Origin: Chitinophaga pinensis
GTDB lineage: Bacteria > Bacteroidota > Bacteroidia > Flavobacteriales_D > Crocinitomicaceae
NCBI GenBank assembly: GCA_945897765.1
Contig: CAMDGP010000079.1
Coordinates: forward strand, 1-8,689
DNA length: 8,689 nucleotides
Direction of reading: 5' to 3'
The position numbers and the translations under genes are program-made. Shown piece by piece: positions 6,255 through 8,689 of this stretch; positions within the stretch are counted from its first letter, which is position 1, and each line of letters starts with the position of its first letter. Below the pieces are notes generated by a model that was not told the DNA's origin, did no database searches, and saw only the letters and a list, made by a program, of their open reading frames with translations.

Positions 6255-7565
6255 TTATTTCTTTCTAAAGAATATTTTCACAGGAACTCCTTCGAAATCA
6301 AATTGCTCACGTAATCTATTTTCTAAAAACCGTTTGTAAGATTCTGGAACATATTGTGGCAAATTACAGAAAATAGCAAACGCAGGTGAATGCGTTGGCA
6401 ATTGCTGAACGTACTTAATCTTAATGTATTTCCCTTTGATTGCTGGCGGTGGTGTTGCGTTGATAATATCCAACATCACATCATTTAATTTTGAAGTTGC
6501 AATTTTACGAGTGCGGTTTTCATGAACCCTCATCGCTGTCTCTAACGCTTTGTGAATACGCTGTTTCGTAATTGTTGAAGTAAAAATAATTGGAACGTCG
6601 TTAAAAGGTGCCAATTGCTCTCTTAAATTCTTTTCGTATTCAAGCATAGTATTGTGGTCCTTCTCCACTAAATCCCATTTGTTTACAAGTACAACCAAAC
6701 CTTTCGAGTTTTTCTCAATCATGTAGTAAATACTCAAATCTTGTTTTTGTAAGCCTTCACTTGCATCAATCAAAAACAAACAAACGTCGGCATTTTCAAT
6801 CGTTCGAACGGAACGCAAAACAGAATAATATTCAATGTCTTCTGTAACTTTTGCTTTCTTACGAATTCCAGCGGTATCAATCATCAAGAAATCAAAACCG
6901 AACGCTTTGTATCGAGTGTGAATAGAATCTCTCGTTGTCCCTGAAATGTCGGTTACTATGTTTCGTTCTTGCCCTGTAAATGCATTCACCATTGATGATT
7001 TTCCAACATTCGGACGTCCAACAATTGCAAAGCGAGGCAAATAATCTTCTTCACGAACAGACTCGTCGCTTTTATCAAAATATTTTACTGCATCGTCTAA
7101 CAATTCTCCAGTTCCACTACCGTTTGTAGCAGACATATCGTACACTTCACCTAAACCAAAGGAATAAAATTCGGACGACATCCCTACTCTATCTGTATTG
7201 TCTACTTTATTCGCGACAATCATTACAGGTTTTTTACTCTTGCGCAGTAATTGCGCTACAACCTCATCCATTTCTACGATTCCGGTCATAACGTCAACCA
7301 TAAAAACAATTAAAGTTGCTTCTTGAATCGCTAGTTCGACTTGTTTACGAATTTCACCTTCAAAAATATCTTCTTTTACAGTTGCGTAACCACCAGTGTC
7401 AATCACAGAAAATTGATAACCGTTCCACTCGCCTTTTCCGTAAATTCTATCGCGTGTTACTCCACTTACTTCTTTTACAATCGCATCGCGCGATTCTGTC
7501 AATCTGTTAAATAATGTCGATTTCCCAACGTTTGGGCGACCAACAATTGCTAAAATGTTACTCAT
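6255..7565 (-). CDS. der: Ribosome-assembly GTPase Der (EngA)
   Basis: A 436-aa GTPase with two tandem G domains, the diagnostic feature of Der, which acts in maturation of the 50S subunit. Domain 1: P-loop GRPNVGKST (9-17), DTGG (56-59), NKVD (119-122) and SAT (145-147). Domain 2: GRPNVGKSS (183-191), DTAG (230-233) and NKWD (295-298); its G5 position reads [13 protein letters not shown] rather than the textbook SAL, which I believe is usual for Bacteroidota. Residues about 350-436 form the C-terminal KH-like RNA-binding domain, ending [12 protein letters not shown]. Length is normal and all motifs are intact. It lies 27 nt downstream of era on the same strand with no obvious promoter between, so the two are probably co-transcribed. 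Start is the ATG at 7565. Confidence 0.98.
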   Translation of the reverse strand: MSNILAIVGRPNVGKSTLFNRLTESRDAIVKEVSGVTRDRIYGKGEWNGYQFSVIDTGGYATVKEDIFEGEIRKQVELAIQEATLIVFMVDVMTGIVEMDEVVAQLLRKSKKPVMIVANKVDNTDRVGMSSEFYSFGLGEVYDMSATNGSGTGELLDDAVKYFDKSDESVREEDYLPRFAIVGRPNVGKSSMVNAFTGQERNIVTDISGTTRDSIHTRYKAFGFDFLMIDTAGIRKKAKVTEDIEYYSVLRSVRTIENADVCLFLIDASEGLQKQDLSIYYMIEKNSKGLVVLVNKWDLVEKDHNTMLEYEKNLREQLAPFNDVPIIFTSTITKQRIHKALETAMRVHENRTRKIATSKLNDVMLDIINATPPPAIKGKYIKIKYVQQLPTHSPAFAIFCNLPQYVPESYKRFLENRLREQFDFEGVPVKIFFRKK

Positions 7566-7592
7566 TTGATAATTCTTTCGCTAATTTGGATA

Positions 7593-8468
7593 TTAGTATC
7601 CGTACTTTTTTAATTTGGCATCTGTTGAACGCCAATCTTTATCAACTTTGACAAAATTCTCAAGATAAACTTTTGCCCCAGTAAATTTTTCAATTTCTTC
7701 TCGTGCTGTTTTTCCAATTCGTTGCAGCATTTCTCCACCTTTACCGATGATAATTCCTTTTTGAGAATCACGTTCAACGATAATCAGTGCACGAATTTTC
7801 ACCATCAATCCTTCTTCAATATATTCTTCAATTTCTACCTGACAACTATAAGGCACTTCTTTTTCGGTATACAGAAATATTTTCTCACGAATAATTTCCG
7901 AAACGAAAAAGCGCATTGGTCTGTCCGAAATCGCATCCTTATCGTAATAGGGAGGACTTTCAGGAATCAAGTCTAGGATTCGGTTCCAAACTTGATCAAT
8001 ACTAAAACCATGTAAAGCTGAAATTGGAAAAATAAGTGCATTTGGTAATTGTTCCTGCCAATAAACAACACGACTTGTTAATTCTTCCTGATTTGATAAA
8101 TCTATTTTATTAATGATACACAACACTGGAACTTGTAATCGTTTGATTTTTTCCAATGTTTCTTTGTGGTTCATTTCGTTTTCCTTCGTATCCGTTATGA
8201 ACAACAAAACATCTGCGTCTTTAATGGAAGTATTCACATAATCCATCATCGTTTCGTGCAATTTATACGCTGCATTTACAACTCCAGGCGTGTCAGAGAA
8301 AACAATTTGATAGTCTTCTTCGTTTACAATTCCTAAAATTCGGTGACGAGTAGTTTGTGCTTTGGAGGTAACAATTGAAAGTTTTTCGCCTACTAATTGA
8401 TTCATTAGCGTTGATTTACCCACATTTGGACTACCAACAATATTTACAAAACCTGATTTATGTGCCAT
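7593..8468 (-). CDS. era: GTPase Era, 16S rRNA/30S assembly factor
   Basis: A 291-aa GTPase that binds 16S rRNA near its 3' end and helps 30S assembly. The N-terminal G domain has P-loop GSPNVGKST (12-20), the switch region AQTTRHRI (37-44), DTPG (59-62), NKID (120-123) and SAL (150-152). The C-terminal KH domain has KGIIIGKGGEMLQRIG (237-252) with the GKGG RNA-binding loop at 242-245, and the protein ends in the Era-typical VKVDKDWRSTDAKLKKYGY. Length is standard for the family and all motifs are intact. It is first in a minus-strand operon with der, with a -7 promoter element 16 nt upstream, and is divergent from the aspartate kinase gene. Start is the ATG at 8468. Confidence 0.98.
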   Translation of the reverse strand: MAHKSGFVNIVGSPNVGKSTLMNQLVGEKLSIVTSKAQTTRHRILGIVNEEDYQIVFSDTPGVVNAAYKLHETMMDYVNTSIKDADVLLFITDTKENEMNHKETLEKIKRLQVPVLCIINKIDLSNQEELTSRVVYWQEQLPNALIFPISALHGFSIDQVWNRILDLIPESPPYYDKDAISDRPMRFFVSEIIREKIFLYTEKEVPYSCQVEIEEYIEEGLMVKIRALIIVERDSQKGIIIGKGGEMLQRIGKTAREEIEKFTGAKVYLENFVKVDKDWRSTDAKLKKYGY

Positions 8469-8484
8469 TAAAAATAATTACCCT

Positions 8485-8492
8485 CAAAGGTA
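8485..8492 (-). promoter_or_regulatory. Candidate -7 promoter element for era-der
   Basis: On the minus strand TACCTTTG (8492-8485) matches TAnnTTTG, 16 nt before the era ATG, giving an expected leader of about 10 nt. No TTG is visible at a 17-23 nt spacing upstream, so only the -7 part is supported. It is the same octamer as the -7 element of the acyl-CoA reductase. Confidence 0.5.
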
Positions 8493-8614
8493 GGAATTTA
8501 AAGTGGAAAGCTTGTTTTAAAAACACGAATGAAAAGTTAAGAGGTACTTATTACTACAACTAACGAACTATATCAAACACAATTAGTTAATTTTACAAGC
8601 GTAATTTTTAGGAT

Positions 8615-8689
8615 ATGAAAGTTTTTAAATTTGGTGGGGCATCTGTAAAAAATGCTGATGCATTAAAGAATGTAGCTTCCATTTTATCA
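8615..8689 (+). CDS. Aspartate kinase, N-terminus only (cut by window end)
   Basis: Only the first 25 codons are present. The peptide MKVFKFGGASVKNADALKNV carries the KFGG-A/T-S motif at residues 5-10, the aspartokinase signature (amino acid kinase fold) that binds ATP phosphate. Aspartate kinase phosphorylates aspartate in the first step of the lysine, threonine and methionine pathway. From this much it cannot be decided whether it is a stand-alone aspartokinase or the N-terminus of a fused aspartokinase-homoserine dehydrogenase (ThrA), although GGASV fits the stand-alone flavobacterial form as I recall it. A weak purine stretch (AGGAT) precedes the ATG. It is divergent from era, across a 146-nt gap. 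Confidence 0.85.
   Translation, partial: MKVFKFGGASVKNADALKNVASILS

Overview
This window is almost entirely a low-GC chromosomal segment from a Bacteroidota bacterium, most likely Flavobacteriia/Flavobacteriales. The evidence is AT-rich intergenic DNA, several TAnnTTTG -7 promoter elements just upstream of genes, a DUF1573 lipoprotein, a LuxC-like acyl-CoA reductase divergent from a 115-aa two-cluster ferredoxin, and an adjacent era-der pair. The first ~120 bases do not belong with the rest. They are about 72% G+C against about 33% in the next 140 bases, and their minus strand reads as a GC3-rich coding frame. A chimeric contig end is the simplest explanation.

Layout, left to right. (1) 1-~125: GC-rich foreign end with a fragment of a minus-strand gene. 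(2) ~127-260: C-terminal stub of an unrecognised plus-strand gene. (3) 348-2126: a tight plus-strand operon of a DUF1573 lipoprotein, an MBL-fold metallohydrolase and a PaaI-type hotdog thioesterase, with a 7-nt gap and then a 1-nt stop/start overlap. It ends at a long imperfect inverted repeat (2134-2181) shared with the convergent gene. (4) 2188-3231, minus: LuxC-family acyl-CoA reductase with a GTG start. (5) A 183-nt divergent promoter region. (6) 3415-6043, plus: ferredoxin, then a large envelope protein that appears to begin at an ATT codon. (7) 6044-6254: about 210 nt with no convincing feature. (8) 6255-8468, minus: era then der, two ribosome-assembly GTPases in one operon. (9) 8469-8614: divergent spacer. 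(10) 8615-8689: first 25 codons of an aspartate kinase, cut by the window end.

Most of the window is housekeeping. The thioesterase (acyl-CoA hydrolysis) and the acyl-CoA reductase both point to acyl-CoA metabolism but lie on opposite strands. The ferredoxin is divergent from the reductase, so a redox link is possible but unproven.

The most unusual object is the ~754-aa protein at 3779-6043. It has a signal peptide, an N-terminal domain that looks like a metzincin protease with every zinc/catalytic residue replaced but the surrounding motif and Met-turn kept, two transmembrane helices, and a C-terminal alpha/beta-hydrolase domain with a Ser-His-Ser-Met-Gly nucleophile elbow. I do not know a named family with this architecture.
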